Assembly (NCBI RefSeq): GCF_016834655.1
Contig: NZ_JAENHP010000001.1
Span: forward strand, 1,240,001 to 1,304,000
Source: Paractinoplanes ovalisporus
GTDB taxonomy: Bacteria > Actinomycetota > Actinomycetes > Mycobacteriales > Micromonosporaceae
Length of the DNA stretch: 64,000 nt
Direction: 5' to 3'
Shown here in pieces: positions 16,546-26,096 of the stretch. Positions within the stretch are counted from its first letter, which is position 1; each line of letters opens with the position of its first letter. The position numbers and the translations under genes were made by a program. A model generated the notes under the pieces. It saw only the letters and a program-made list of their open reading frames with translations. It had not been told where the DNA came from and made no database searches.

Positions 16546-19380
16546 TCACGCTCCCCAGTGGGTGCAGTTGGCCCACAAGAACACCTGATCGAGGACGGCC
16601 GTCTGGCACTGGTCACGGAGGTCCGCGGGCATTCCGTCCGGAAAAACCCGCCCCGGATCGAGCATCCAGAGCTGAGCCGACCGCAGAGCCTCCCAGACCG
16701 GCTGCCCGACGACCTGCCGGTAGTGGTGCACCATGTACAACAGCACCGCGGTTGGCCCGTCCGGTACGGCCCACTGCGTGGCCAGCACCGATCTCGCGCC
16801 ACCGGCCAGGAAGGCCGAGCCAAGACTGTAGGCCTCGTCGTGGCCACCGGTGGGCAAGCCGTCACCTGCCCCGGACAGCACTACGAGATCAACACCAGGA
16901 TCGCCGGCGCCCAGGAGCACAGCGACCTCGCCGGCGGTCAGTTGTTCGCCGCCCGCGAGGAGCAGGTGCGAGGGTCGACCCCGCAGCTTCGAGTAGGACG
17001 TCACCCGGCAGGCCAGGTGCACCATCGAGCCACGGGCCGGCCCGGTCCCGGCCAGCCAGGACCGTACCTCTGCGGCGGTGGCGGCGCCGGACGGGCTGAC
17101 CGATCCGTTCGGGCGCAAGCCCAGGTAACGGCTGCCCCGATAGAAGGACTGTCGGACCGCGTAGGCCTCGATGCGCGCTCCCGGCATGGGCGCGTTCAGG
17201 CCGCCTGTGTCCGGGTCGCCCACTACCAGACCCGTGGGCCCGGCCGACGTCCGCGGAATTGCCGCGGACCGGCCGAGCAGACCGGCGGAGACCGTCTGCG
17301 AGAGCGAGACCAGCTCGACGGCGTACACGCCGTCACTTCGGCGAGCGGCGTGCCACGGCACCCGGGCGAGGTCGCCCACGGGCGCCAGCACCAGTCGGGG
17401 CACCTCGCGAGAGCTTGTCGGCTCGAGCCGGGGCAGGCAGCGCTCGATCAACGGCCCGATGGTGGACCGCCAGGCCCAGTCGCACAGCGCACCAAGGCTG
17501 CCGGCGAACTTCGGATCGGCGTCGGTCTGCAGCAGTGTCCGCCCGGTCGCGGGGCCCAAGTCCCGGCTGGTCGCGTCGGCGAGGTAGAGGTACATCTCCG
17601 GGTTGTCGTCCGGACGGAGAGCGGGCAGCGCCAGGTAAGTGGCAGGCCCCGCCGACGGGGCGACGATGGCATAGCCCGGCGCCGAGTCGTCTCCCGGAAC
17701 CAGATAGACCAGGGCATCAGCATCGACAGACCTCAGTGTCCGCTGAATCTCGCTGTAGGACGGCGGGTCGAGCAGCGTCGCGATCGGGTCGCCGTCCGCC
17801 AAAGCATCCAACGTCTCCTGCCGCAGCTGCCGCGTCGGTCGAGCCGCGTCGGTGGCCCGCCATGCCTCGGACAGGTCACGCCGGCCGGCCAAGGCGAGCC
17901 GATCGGCCGGCTCGGGTGCCACGAGCGCCGCGAACAGCGCGATTCCGCGTCCGGCGTCGAGAGCCGCCATAGCCCCCGCGGGGTCGTTGCTCCGCAGACA
18001 CTGCCGGGCGATGGCGGTCGCGTCGCGTGTCGCTGCTTCGACGACAGCGGGGTCTGCCCGGACCAGCAATTCACCCAGATATTTCCGGAGGCCTGCCATC
18101 GACGCGGCCTGCGTCTCCCCTGCGCTGCGGGTCGCGGGTAGCGCGGCCAGCATGTCCTGGATCATCGACCAGACCGGGTGATGCGGCCCACCAGCCAGGG
18201 CACGGGCGGATGCGAGAAGAGACCGTGCCTCGTCCCACTCGGAGGTCCGGCCGGTGAGCTCGCTCCGCCGGAACAACCCGAGGGCAAGACTTGCGAGCAT
18301 GAAGACGTGGTCGGGTTCGGAGGGTCCGCTCGCCTCGACCGCTCGGCGAAGCAGGTCGATCCCGGCGTCGACCCGGGCCAGGTCCCGCTCCTGTCCGTGT
18401 GCCAGCGCGGTCATACCCGCCTGCATGTACGCCATCGCCCGCAGGTCGGGACGTTCGGTGCGGTCGGCCAGCGCCACCATCTGATCCAGGTCCTCATCCG
18501 AGATCGGGAACTCGGCCTCACCCGCCATGCGGTCCGTCATGGAGATCAGGTTTTCCACGGTTGTCCGCAGCTCATCATCGGCGGGCAGCCGCTCCACGAT
18601 CCGCCGCACCTCGGTGAGCTCCGCGCTGAGGTCGCCGCCGTGCTGATGGGCCTGGTTCAGCCGCGAGGTGGCCGCCATCAGCTGGACAGCGGTCGACGCC
18701 CGGTCGTCCGGTGCCGCCTCCACAGCCGCGTCATAGGTGTCGTAGAGGCCGGCGAAGCCCTGATCGAGGACTTCGGCGGGCGTCACCACCTCGGGTTCGG
18801 CACTTGCCGGCCCGGCTCGCGTGGCAAAGCTCGCAAGGTCCTGAGCGGAGCTCGTGGCAAGGCGGTCAGAGGTCAGGTACTGCAGCCGGAGCGGTGGGAC
18901 GGGTGTGCTGCCGCCGGGAGGCCCGTCGGAGTCGTCGGCCAAGGCGTTCATCATCGCCGCGTCGACGGCCATGTCGATCAACGTCTCCACCGCCTCGGCC
19001 ATGGGACCGTCCAGCTCGACCTCGTCGAGGTTGCCGACGGCGACGGCGCGCAGCAGCTCCCAGCCCTCCGCATGATCGGTGCCGACGTCGGCCAATGAGA
19101 TGAGTTCGGCCAGTTCAGGCCGGGCCCGGTCGCCGCGCGGGCGGCTGAGCAGAGCCGCGACCACGCCGGCAGCCATGACGCTCAGCGCCGGGGTCGCCCC
19201 GGGCAGCGCGCGGACTCCGGCGATCCCTCGTTCGATGTCGACAGCGCCGGTCAGAGCGGCCGCCAGCTCCTCGTGCCGCTTTCGCGACTCGTCCTGCAAA
19301 CCCAACAGCACTCCGGTCGTGATCTGTGCGGTCGCGGGCCGCAGCCGGCCCCTCGGCAACGGCGTAGGAGGAGTGAACAA
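16546..19380 (-). CDS. TPR-CHAT domain protein with both catalytic residues replaced
   Basis: A 944-residue protein: a long helical TPR-like region (about 1-520) and a C-terminal CHAT (caspase-HetF-associated, separase-like) domain (about 600-944; REVPRLVLAPVGDLARVPWHAA, GLVVGDPD, SHLLLAGGEQLTAGEVA, DEAYSLGSAFLAGGARSVLATQW). In active CHAT proteins the dyad is the His of ACH and the Cys of SAC/AAC. Here these positions are Arg792 (HLACRVTS) and Ala838 (VLSGAGDG). The protease is therefore probably inactive and may act as a binding or regulatory pseudo-enzyme. It is divergent from the Trypco2/trypsin-STAND pair, with a 133-base shared upstream region. The ATG 19380 start has no obvious ribosome-binding site. 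Confidence 0.88.
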   Translation of the reverse strand: MFTPPTPLPRGRLRPATAQITTGVLLGLQDESRKRHEELAAALTGAVDIERGIAGVRALPGATPALSVMAAGVVAALLSRPRGDRARPELAELISLADVGTDHAEGWELLRAVAVGNLDEVELDGPMAEAVETLIDMAVDAAMMNALADDSDGPPGGSTPVPPLRLQYLTSDRLATSSAQDLASFATRAGPASAEPEVVTPAEVLDQGFAGLYDTYDAAVEAAPDDRASTAVQLMAATSRLNQAHQHGGDLSAELTEVRRIVERLPADDELRTTVENLISMTDRMAGEAEFPISDEDLDQMVALADRTERPDLRAMAYMQAGMTALAHGQERDLARVDAGIDLLRRAVEASGPSEPDHVFMLASLALGLFRRSELTGRTSEWDEARSLLASARALAGGPHHPVWSMIQDMLAALPATRSAGETQAASMAGLRKYLGELLVRADPAVVEAATRDATAIARQCLRSNDPAGAMAALDAGRGIALFAALVAPEPADRLALAGRRDLSEAWRATDAARPTRQLRQETLDALADGDPIATLLDPPSYSEIQRTLRSVDADALVYLVPGDDSAPGYAIVAPSAGPATYLALPALRPDDNPEMYLYLADATSRDLGPATGRTLLQTDADPKFAGSLGALCDWAWRSTIGPLIERCLPRLEPTSSREVPRLVLAPVGDLARVPWHAARRSDGVYAVELVSLSQTVSAGLLGRSAAIPRTSAGPTGLVVGDPDTGGLNAPMPGARIEAYAVRQSFYRGSRYLGLRPNGSVSPSGAATAAEVRSWLAGTGPARGSMVHLACRVTSYSKLRGRPSHLLLAGGEQLTAGEVAVLLGAGDPGVDLVVLSGAGDGLPTGGHDEAYSLGSAFLAGGARSVLATQWAVPDGPTAVLLYMVHHYRQVVGQPVWEALRSAQLWMLDPGRVFPDGMPADLRDQCQTAVLDQVFLWANCTHWGA

Positions 19381-19513
19381 CGGCCATGCGACGAGGTCAA
19401 GCGGACGGACATGAATCAGCCTTCCGGCGCTTGAACCGTCTGACCGCGATTGAGTACCGTACGCACTTCGGACAGATGATCGAGATCAATGACATCCAGC
19501 GTCAGGAGTCTCT

Positions 19514-19840
19514 TTGGACATCGAACTGGGTGATGCGGTCGCCGCGCTGCGGTCGGAGCTCCTGCTCGCCGCTGAGAACGGCATCGATCAGGACGTCTCC
19601 TTCGTGGTCGGTCCCATCGAGCTCGAATTCGCCGTGGAGCTGCGCGCCGACGCGCGAGCCAAAGCGGGGTTCAAGGCCTGGGTGGTCACCGGCGAGGTCG
19701 CCGCCGGTGTAAACCGCGGCACGACCCAGAAAGTCAAGGTCACGCTGACCCCGCAGCGTCCCGACGGCGGCGGCTGGCTGGTTGCGGGCCGACCTCCGGC
19801 CTCCGGTCCAGCCCAGCACTCCGACCGCCTCGGTCGCTGA
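19514..19840 (+). CDS. Trypco2-family (trypsin-co-occurring domain 2) protein
   Basis: A 108-residue protein. Its core (IELGDAVAALRSELLLAAEN, then VSFVVGPIELEFAVEL, then GFKAWVVTGEV and QKVKVTLTPQ) is the Trypco2 pattern: one helix and a beta sheet. The TTG start at 19514 is supported by AGGAGT at 19503-19508. The gene overlaps or abuts the following trypsin-STAND gene, the partner after which the family is named. Known role: a predicted accessory of trypsin-containing NTPase conflict systems, molecular function not established. Confidence 0.85.
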   Translation: MDIELGDAVAALRSELLLAAENGIDQDVSFVVGPIELEFAVELRADARAKAGFKAWVVTGEVAAGVNRGTTQKVKVTLTPQRPDGGGWLVAGRPPASGPAQHSDRLGR

Positions 19841-22800
19841 CGCCTGCTCGAGACACCGCGTGCACATCGACCGGGTCGTCGGCATCCACGCGGAGGAACT
19901 GGTCGGCTCGGGCTACCTGATCGGCTCCCGCCTCGTCCTGACCTCGGCGCACGTGGCATCGGTGGTAGACGCCCCGATCGAGGTGATCACGGCGGACAAC
20001 GAGGCGACCTATGCCGGATCTGTGCGATGGCGGGGCTCTGCCGGTGGTCGCGACGACGTGGCCCTTGTGGAGATCGACGACGCCGATTGGCCGGAATATC
20101 CGGTGCCGACGCGATGGGGACGGGTAGCGACCGGCCGTCCGGGAACCGCGTGCGAGACCGCCGGGTTCCCCGTCTGGGCCCGGACGTTCGAGGGACGTGG
20201 GGAGCTCTGGCATTCCGAGGGCCGCCTCAATCCCGGCAGCGGCCACGTCGGGGACCGGTACTACCTGACGTTGACCGGTGTTCCCCCGGCGTCACCGGCC
20301 GACGGTTCATCGCCGTGGGCCGGCCTCTCCGGAGCCGCCCTGTTCTGCGGCGATCTGCTCACCGGGGTGATCGCCTGGGATCCGCCCGGGGCCCAGCACG
20401 GTCACCTCGCAGCCGTACCGGTGTACGCATTCTGCCGCGATCCTGGCTTCCTCGACATGCTCGCCGCCCATCACGTGGGCACAGCCATCCTGGAGCCGGT
20501 CGAGCTTCAGGAGGCCGCCGAGATCGAGGTACTGCCGGCCGGTTCGGCTGCATCCCTGCTCAGGGCGCGGGCCGAGGTTGTGCGCTTCCGCGGCCGCGAC
20601 GAACTGATGGAGAGCCTGCGGGGCTGGTGCGTCCGTCCGGGTCGGCCGGTACACCTGGTGCACGGCCCGGGCGGCCAGGGCAAGACGAGGGTCGCCCAGG
20701 AGCTGTGCAGCCGCCTGACCTCGCTGAGGTGGGCGACGCTCTGGCTCCGCAACGACGCAGCCGCCGACTCCTTCGCCGCCGTCGCGCACAGCGCGGTGCC
20801 AATGATCGTCGTCGTGGACTACGCCGAGTCGCGTAAGGACCAAGTCGTCGCCCTGTTACGGGCCGCCTCCCGGCACAATGGGCGGGAACCGTTGCGGATA
20901 CTGCTGATCGCCCGGGCGATGGGCCCCTGGTGGGAGGATCTGAGCGACGACGCGGAGTCGATGCTCGACGGCACCCGGACGACATTCCTCTCCGAGCTGG
21001 AGAAGGATCCGGCCGGACGGTCCGCGGCCTACGGCGCGGCCGTCAAGGATTACGCGACCGTGCTCGCCAAAGCCATGCCGGGCACCGATTGGCTGACGAT
21101 CTCCACCCGCCTGAGTTCCCGGGGCAACGCGTCGCTGCGAGACGACACCGCACTCACGATCCACATGACGGCGCTGGCCGACCTGCTCGACGCCGCGACC
21201 ACGAGCGAGCTGGAATCTCCGGTATCCGGAGCAGCGCCCGTCGAGGACCGCCTGCTCCACCACGAACGACGCTACTGGCGACGTACTGCCCGGGGCGTCC
21301 GCGAGCTGGACACGATCGGCGACCAGGCCATGGAGGATGCCCTGGTCGCCGCGATGGCATTCGGCGCCGCCGATCGTCGCCAGGCCGACGCCCTGCTGGA
21401 GCGCCTCGACCGGATGGAGGGGCATCCGTACGACCGCCGGGCCGCGCTCCGTGATTGGATCAGCCATCTCTATCCGGGCACCGACGACCGGATATGGGGA
21501 AGTATGCAGCCCGACCGGCTGGTTGAACGCTTCGTCGGACGGCGAATGGCAAACGACGCCGCCCTGATCGCCGGCCTGATACCGGTCGCCGGCAACACGC
21601 AACGGGCCCGGCTACTCACCGTCTACTCCCGGGCGGTGGCTCACCCGGCGGCTGACGCCACGCTCGGTGAGACGCTGACCGAGATGTGCATCCGTCACCG
21701 GGACGACCTGACCCAAGCCATGATCGACGTAGCGCCCTTCACCGAGGCGGCGGCCCCGTTGATCGCCGCACTGTTCCGAATTTTGGACTCGACCGGCGTC
21801 GAAGGGCAGGTCGATGTCCTCCAACGCATCCCGGTCGGCAGCACCGTACTGGCTGAGGTCGGCGTCCACGCGGCGCAGAGGGTGGTCGACGACTACACCG
21901 GTCGGTTGGCCGACGACGTAGACACCCTGATCGGCCTGGTTTCGGCGTACGACACCCTGTCCGTCTGGTCCGGTCGGCTCGGCCGGTACGAGGCGGCGGT
22001 TCGCACCGCGAGCGATGCCGTCGACGGCCGGCGGGCCATGGCCGACGGCCTGATCGACGATCAGCAGTCGAAGCTCGCCGATTCGCTCAGCAACCTCGCG
22101 GTCTGGTTGGGCGCCCTGGGCCGGCGCACAGACGCGCTGGCCGCCATCCGCGAGGCACACGACATCTACCTCGGCTTGCAGGCCGAGGTAGATATCGATC
22201 CCGACGGCCGGCCGCAGCTCGCCCGGTCCTACAGCAACCTCTCGGTACGCCTGGCCGACGTGGGGGCGGCCTCGGAGGCGCTCGAAGCCGGGCGGGCGTC
22301 GGTACGCATCTGGCGCGAGCTGGCGGCTCAGGACGACAGGCACCGCTCCGAACTAGCCGCTGCCCTGACCAACCTGGCCGTCCATCTCGCCGCCCTGAGC
22401 CGGCACGGGCAGAGTCTGGTGGCGGTCGACGAGGCGGTACAGATCTACCGTCAGCTCGCGGCCACCAATCCCGATTCGTACCTGCACGACCTGGCCCGGA
22501 CCCTCAACAACCTCGCCAACGGACTCGCTGTGCTGGGGTACGTCGCGCGGGCGCTGGCGTCTTCGACCGAGGCGGTCGGCATCTATCGCCGGCTCACGGC
22601 TTCGGGCGAGGGCGCCTTTCAGCCCGAACTGGCGTCCTGCCTGAACAACCGCGCCGTCCTCCTGGACAGCGCCGGTGACCGTGCCGGCGCATCCGAGACC
22701 GCAGCGGAGGCTGTCGGCATTCTGCGCCGGCTCCGAGCCGGACTCCCGGACGCTTTCCTTCCCGACCTGGCCGCGTCACTGGTCAACCAAGCTCGCCTGG

Positions 22801-22937
22801 AGCCTGGCTCGGCCGACTCGTCGACGATGCTGGACGAGGCCGTGCGCCACTACGAGGCCCTGATCGGGCAGTGGCCGGGCCGCTACGGCCCCGCGCTGGC
22901 CGAGGCCCGCTCCCTGCTCGCTCAGACACCCGGGTGA
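19782..22937 (+). CDS. Trypsin-like protease fused to STAND-type P-loop NTPase and TPR repeats
   Basis: About 1,050 residues. Trypsin-like domain: His57 (TSAHV), Asp92 (RDDVALVEI), Ser183 (GLSGAALF), so the triad is complete. A P-loop NTPase follows, with Walker A GPGGQGKT at 295-302 and Walker B around Asp346 (MIVVVDYAES). Helical regulatory repeats follow, and TPRs from about 740 to 1040 (SNLAVWLGALGRRTDALAAIREAHDIY and similar). The architecture is that of a sensor (TPR), switch (NTPase) and effector (protease). The TTG 19782 start overlaps Trypco2 by 59 bases; GTG 19860, 19 bases after the Trypco2 stop, is an equally possible start. Confidence 0.88.
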   Translation: MRADLRPPVQPSTPTASVADACSRHRVHIDRVVGIHAEELVGSGYLIGSRLVLTSAHVASVVDAPIEVITADNEATYAGSVRWRGSAGGRDDVALVEIDDADWPEYPVPTRWGRVATGRPGTACETAGFPVWARTFEGRGELWHSEGRLNPGSGHVGDRYYLTLTGVPPASPADGSSPWAGLSGAALFCGDLLTGVIAWDPPGAQHGHLAAVPVYAFCRDPGFLDMLAAHHVGTAILEPVELQEAAEIEVLPAGSAASLLRARAEVVRFRGRDELMESLRGWCVRPGRPVHLVHGPGGQGKTRVAQELCSRLTSLRWATLWLRNDAAADSFAAVAHSAVPMIVVVDYAESRKDQVVALLRAASRHNGREPLRILLIARAMGPWWEDLSDDAESMLDGTRTTFLSELEKDPAGRSAAYGAAVKDYATVLAKAMPGTDWLTISTRLSSRGNASLRDDTALTIHMTALADLLDAATTSELESPVSGAAPVEDRLLHHERRYWRRTARGVRELDTIGDQAMEDALVAAMAFGAADRRQADALLERLDRMEGHPYDRRAALRDWISHLYPGTDDRIWGSMQPDRLVERFVGRRMANDAALIAGLIPVAGNTQRARLLTVYSRAVAHPAADATLGETLTEMCIRHRDDLTQAMIDVAPFTEAAAPLIAALFRILDSTGVEGQVDVLQRIPVGSTVLAEVGVHAAQRVVDDYTGRLADDVDTLIGLVSAYDTLSVWSGRLGRYEAAVRTASDAVDGRRAMADGLIDDQQSKLADSLSNLAVWLGALGRRTDALAAIREAHDIYLGLQAEVDIDPDGRPQLARSYSNLSVRLADVGAASEALEAGRASVRIWRELAAQDDRHRSELAAALTNLAVHLAALSRHGQSLVAVDEAVQIYRQLAATNPDSYLHDLARTLNNLANGLAVLGYVARALASSTEAVGIYRRLTASGEGAFQPELASCLNNRAVLLDSAGDRAGASETAAEAVGILRRLRAGLPDAFLPDLAASLVNQARLEPGSADSSTMLDEAVRHYEALIGQWPGRYGPALAEARSLLAQTPG

Positions 22938-23271
22938 ATCCGCGGCCCCGCAGAGGGCGATGACGTTGCGTCTGCGAATAGCGCCCACACTTGCCGTTAC
23001 CGGGCCATGACTCCTTCGCTCCACCACGCATGCGACCTGCATAAATAGCAATTACCATTATCACGGTGGTCGATGTCACATCGACGTCCGGCGATCGCCC
23101 GAGAGTCGCTTCTGACCAGCCTGATTAGACGGTCGCGAAAGCGCGGTCGGGGCTTTGCGGCTTGCCCGGAAGGTGACCGATCATGCTAAATTCGCCGCCG
23201 TGAATGCGGGGAACGGCGCCGAAGTCCTGCCCTGAATCCGAGACTGCGCGAATTCATTGCGGGAGGAATAC
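22938..23271 (+). promoter_or_regulatory. Upstream region of DUF6271 operon
   Basis: This 334-base stretch holds no gene. It contains an AT-rich segment (23040-23062) that stands out from the surroundings, a perfect 8-1-8 palindrome GTCGATGT-C-ACATCGAC (23069-23085), and a candidate promoter TTGCCC (23162-23167) with extended -10 TGCTAAATT (TAAATT at 23187-23192, spacer 19). The palindrome could be an operator or a short hairpin ending the upstream transcript. Confidence 0.5.
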
Positions 23272-24501
23272 GTGCGCCGTGTCTGCCTGACCGTGCCCAC
23301 CAATCGGGAGTGCACCGCCACGCTGGCCGAGGTGGTGGCCGAAGCCGAGTATGCGGCGGGGCACTTCGACGTCGAGGTGCATCTGCTCGTGCTCGACTCG
23401 TCGGAACACTTCGCGGAGCACGCCGAAGTGCTGCGCGGCGCGGCGCACGTGTCGCATCTGGACGAGGCGGCCCAGCGCGACTTCCTGCGGCGGGTGATCG
23501 GGCGGTCGGGGGTCGGCAAGCCCGATCTGATGCTCGACCTCATGCTGCCGGACCGGCTCTCCTACGGCGCCTGCACCAACCGGGCCTTCCTGATCGCGGC
23601 CGCCCTGGGCTGCGAATCGGTGCACCGGCGGGATTCCGACAGCTTCTTCCAGACGTACGGGAACGAAAAGATCTTCCCGATCCACGCCGAGCTGTTGTCG
23701 CTCGGGAAGCCGGCGCGGGAGGCCGTGACCACCGAGGACCGCCTCGATCCGGCGCTGCGGGACGCGACCGTCGAGATGGTGGGCGCGTCGTTCGTCGGGG
23801 AGATGTCGGTCGACCTGGGTGAGGTCCGCGACCACGACGCCTATTACGACCTGGTCAGCCTCTGGGCGGCCGACGGCACCACCGACGCCGAGAAGCGGGA
23901 GCTGGTCGACGACTCGTTCACCGGCAGCGCGCCTTTCGACGGCGACCGGTCGACGCTTTCGGTGGTCGACCCGATGCGCGTGGACATGCACAACATCGCC
24001 TTTCACGGGCTGCACGAACGCATTCCGCTGCCGCCCGCCACCGACACCATCGGCAGCGACTATTTTCTCATTCACGTCGCCGACAAGGCCGGCCTGCCGG
24101 GAGTGCTGCACAACCGGCACATCGTCAACTTCCACACGGCCGAACGGAAGACCGACACCGGTTTCCTGGCCTATCAGATGCGGTTCGCCAAGTTCATTCT
24201 GTCGATGGCGTACCTGCACTTCGTGTACGAGCGGATGACCAGCGACGACCCGGCCACGATCGCCGCCATCGTACGGATGAGCACCTGGCAGCCCCGCGAG
24301 ACGAACGAGGCCAAGGCCGACGCCATGGAGCTCGCCTACCGGCGGCTCGGCGGACGGTTCGTGCATGTCGCCGACCGGATCCGGGAGGACCGGCAACGCC
24401 TGCTGGTCGAGGCGCGCCGCGACATGGACGACTTCGCGCTGCTCATCGACGCGTGGAGTTCGCTGGTCGAGGCCGCCCGCGCCACGAGTCTGTCCTCATG
24501 A
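23272..24501 (+). CDS. DUF6271-like protein, possible GT-A-fold enzyme
   Basis: A 409-residue protein that matches the actinobacterial DUF6271 pattern: RRVCLTVPTNRECTATL at the N-terminus, LDEAAQRDFLRRVI, LDLMLPDRLSYGACTNRAFLIAAALG, HRRDSDSFFQ, VDPMRVDMHNI and DTIGSDYFLIH. The opening beta strand and the RRDSDS motif recall GT-A nucleotide-sugar enzymes, but this is inference. The GTG at 23272 is chosen because GGGAGG lies six bases upstream; an upstream ATG 23257 has no site. The stop overlaps the next start (ATGA), so it leads a three-gene operon with a decarboxylase-acetyltransferase and an exporter. That setting suggests synthesis and export of a small molecule. Confidence 0.75.
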   Translation: MRRVCLTVPTNRECTATLAEVVAEAEYAAGHFDVEVHLLVLDSSEHFAEHAEVLRGAAHVSHLDEAAQRDFLRRVIGRSGVGKPDLMLDLMLPDRLSYGACTNRAFLIAAALGCESVHRRDSDSFFQTYGNEKIFPIHAELLSLGKPAREAVTTEDRLDPALRDATVEMVGASFVGEMSVDLGEVRDHDAYYDLVSLWAADGTTDAEKRELVDDSFTGSAPFDGDRSTLSVVDPMRVDMHNIAFHGLHERIPLPPATDTIGSDYFLIHVADKAGLPGVLHNRHIVNFHTAERKTDTGFLAYQMRFAKFILSMAYLHFVYERMTSDDPATIAAIVRMSTWQPRETNEAKADAMELAYRRLGGRFVHVADRIREDRQRLLVEARRDMDDFALLIDAWSSLVEAARATSLSS

Positions 24502-26096
24502 CGGACCGGCCCCACGTACGGTCGGCCCTCGCCGGCGCCAAGCGTGACCTGCTCGTCTATGACCTCACCGGCATCGACGAGCAGTACGACACGCTGCGGC
24601 GCGAGCTGCCCGGGGTGCTCGTCCGCTTCGCCATGAAGGCCTGCCCGGTGCCCGAGGTGCTGACGTCGCTGGCCGATCGGGGGGCCGGTTTCGACGCGGC
24701 CAGCCCGGGCGAGATCCGGCAGGCGCTGGCCACGGGCGTCTCGCCGCTCGACGTGCACTACGGCAACACGGTCAAGTCCGATGCCGACATCGCCGACGCC
24801 CACGGGCTGGGTATCACGACGTTCGCCACCGACTGTGCTGAGGACGTACGGGCCATCGCCGTGAACGCACCCGGCGCGCGCGTCTTCTGCCGGGTCGCCA
24901 CCACCGGCGAGGGCGCGCTGTGGGGGCTCACCGGCAAATGCGGGGCCGACGACGCGGTGGCCGTGCTCGTGGAGGCCCAGGAGCTCGGACTGGTCCCCGC
25001 GGGCGTCTCCGTCCACGTCGGATCACAGCAGATGACCGTCGGCGGGTGGGAACGCGCCTTCGACCGCCTGTGCGAGGTCCGGGAAGCGCTGGAGTCCCAC
25101 GGTATCCGGCTCGACCACGTCAACCTGGGCGGCGGCCTGCCCGCCGAGGGATACCTGGACTCCGGTGGGCGGCCGATGACCCCGCCCACCGCCGAGATCT
25201 TCGCCGCGATCCGGGCCGGCATGCGGCGGCTGGGCGACGACCTGCGCTTCGTCGTCGAACCGGGGCGCTATCTGGTCGCCGACCACGGCACGATCCGCGC
25301 CCACGTCGCCCGGCTCACCGTGCGCCGCGAGCCGTGGCTCTATCTGAGCTGCGGGCGCTTCAACGGCCTGTACGAGGCCGACCAGCTGCGCTACCGCCTG
25401 GAGTTCCCGACCCGCGAAGGCGGCCCGCTCGTGCCCGCCGTCGTCGCCGGCCCCACCTGCGACAGCGACGACACCCTGGGCGGCGCCCCGGCCCCCGTAC
25501 CGGCCGATCTGGTTTCCGGCGACCCGGTGTGGATCCGTTCGGCCGGCGCCTACGCGACCAGCTACACCACCCAGGGCTTCAACGGTTATGCCCCGCTGAG
25601 CTGCGTGGCCGTGCGCGCCGAGCGGATCCGCCCGATCGGCGACCACGACTGGGACGCGATCGCGCTGCTGGAGAAGGAGGCGTACGCCGCGAGCGGCATC
25701 TCCGAGGAGCGCGCGGTGCTCGAATCCCGGGGCCGGATCTCGCCGGCCACCTCGTTCGTGCTGGAGACCGAGGACGGCGTCGGCGGTTATCTGCTGGCCC
25801 TTCCCTATCCCCCGGACGAGTTTCCCGACCCGCACCGCGCCGAGACCGTCCGGCACCGCTCGGCCAACCTGCACCTGCACGACATCGTCGTCGGCGAGGG
25901 CCTACGCGGCCGCGGCTGGGCCCGGCGCCTGGTGCGGCACCTGACGGAAACGACGCCGTACGAACGGATCTCGCTGGTCGCCGTGGGCGGGAAGGCCGGT
26001 TTCTGGGCGGCCCGCGGCTTCCACGAGCATCCCGAAGTCCCGCTGCCGCCCGGCTACGGCCCCGGCGCCGTCTACATGTCCCGGGTGATCGCATGA
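24498..26096 (+). CDS. Type III PLP-dependent decarboxylase fused to GNAT acetyltransferase
   Basis: A 532-residue fusion. Residues about 10-385 are an alanine-racemase-fold (ornithine/diaminopimelate-type) decarboxylase: PLP Lys47 (RFAMKACP), HVGSQ, the glycine loop LGGGLP, VVEPGRYLVA, and the catalytic Cys motif GPTCDSDD. Residues about 388-532 are a GNAT domain (EKEAYAASG, HLHDIVVGEGLRGRGWARRLVRHL, FWAARGFHEH) with an intact acetyl-CoA loop. The protein could decarboxylate an amino acid and acetylate the resulting amine. ATG 24498 overlaps the preceding stop by four bases, and the stop overlaps the MFS start (ATGA). The substrate is unknown. Confidence 0.88.
   Translation: MTDRPHVRSALAGAKRDLLVYDLTGIDEQYDTLRRELPGVLVRFAMKACPVPEVLTSLADRGAGFDAASPGEIRQALATGVSPLDVHYGNTVKSDADIADAHGLGITTFATDCAEDVRAIAVNAPGARVFCRVATTGEGALWGLTGKCGADDAVAVLVEAQELGLVPAGVSVHVGSQQMTVGGWERAFDRLCEVREALESHGIRLDHVNLGGGLPAEGYLDSGGRPMTPPTAEIFAAIRAGMRRLGDDLRFVVEPGRYLVADHGTIRAHVARLTVRREPWLYLSCGRFNGLYEADQLRYRLEFPTREGGPLVPAVVAGPTCDSDDTLGGAPAPVPADLVSGDPVWIRSAGAYATSYTTQGFNGYAPLSCVAVRAERIRPIGDHDWDAIALLEKEAYAASGISEERAVLESRGRISPATSFVLETEDGVGGYLLALPYPPDEFPDPHRAETVRHRSANLHLHDIVVGEGLRGRGWARRLVRHLTETTPYERISLVAVGGKAGFWAARGFHEHPEVPLPPGYGPGAVYMSRVIA

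Noticed and set aside
23047..23064. Zur- or Fur-like box (TGATAAT-type) in the AT-rich block
   Set aside because: Only three of seven positions pair across the centre; too weak to call.
24920..26092. N-terminal extension of the MFS frame back to 24920
   Set aside because: It overlaps the decarboxylase-GNAT fusion in another frame; the ATGA overlap at 26093 gives a normal MFS start.
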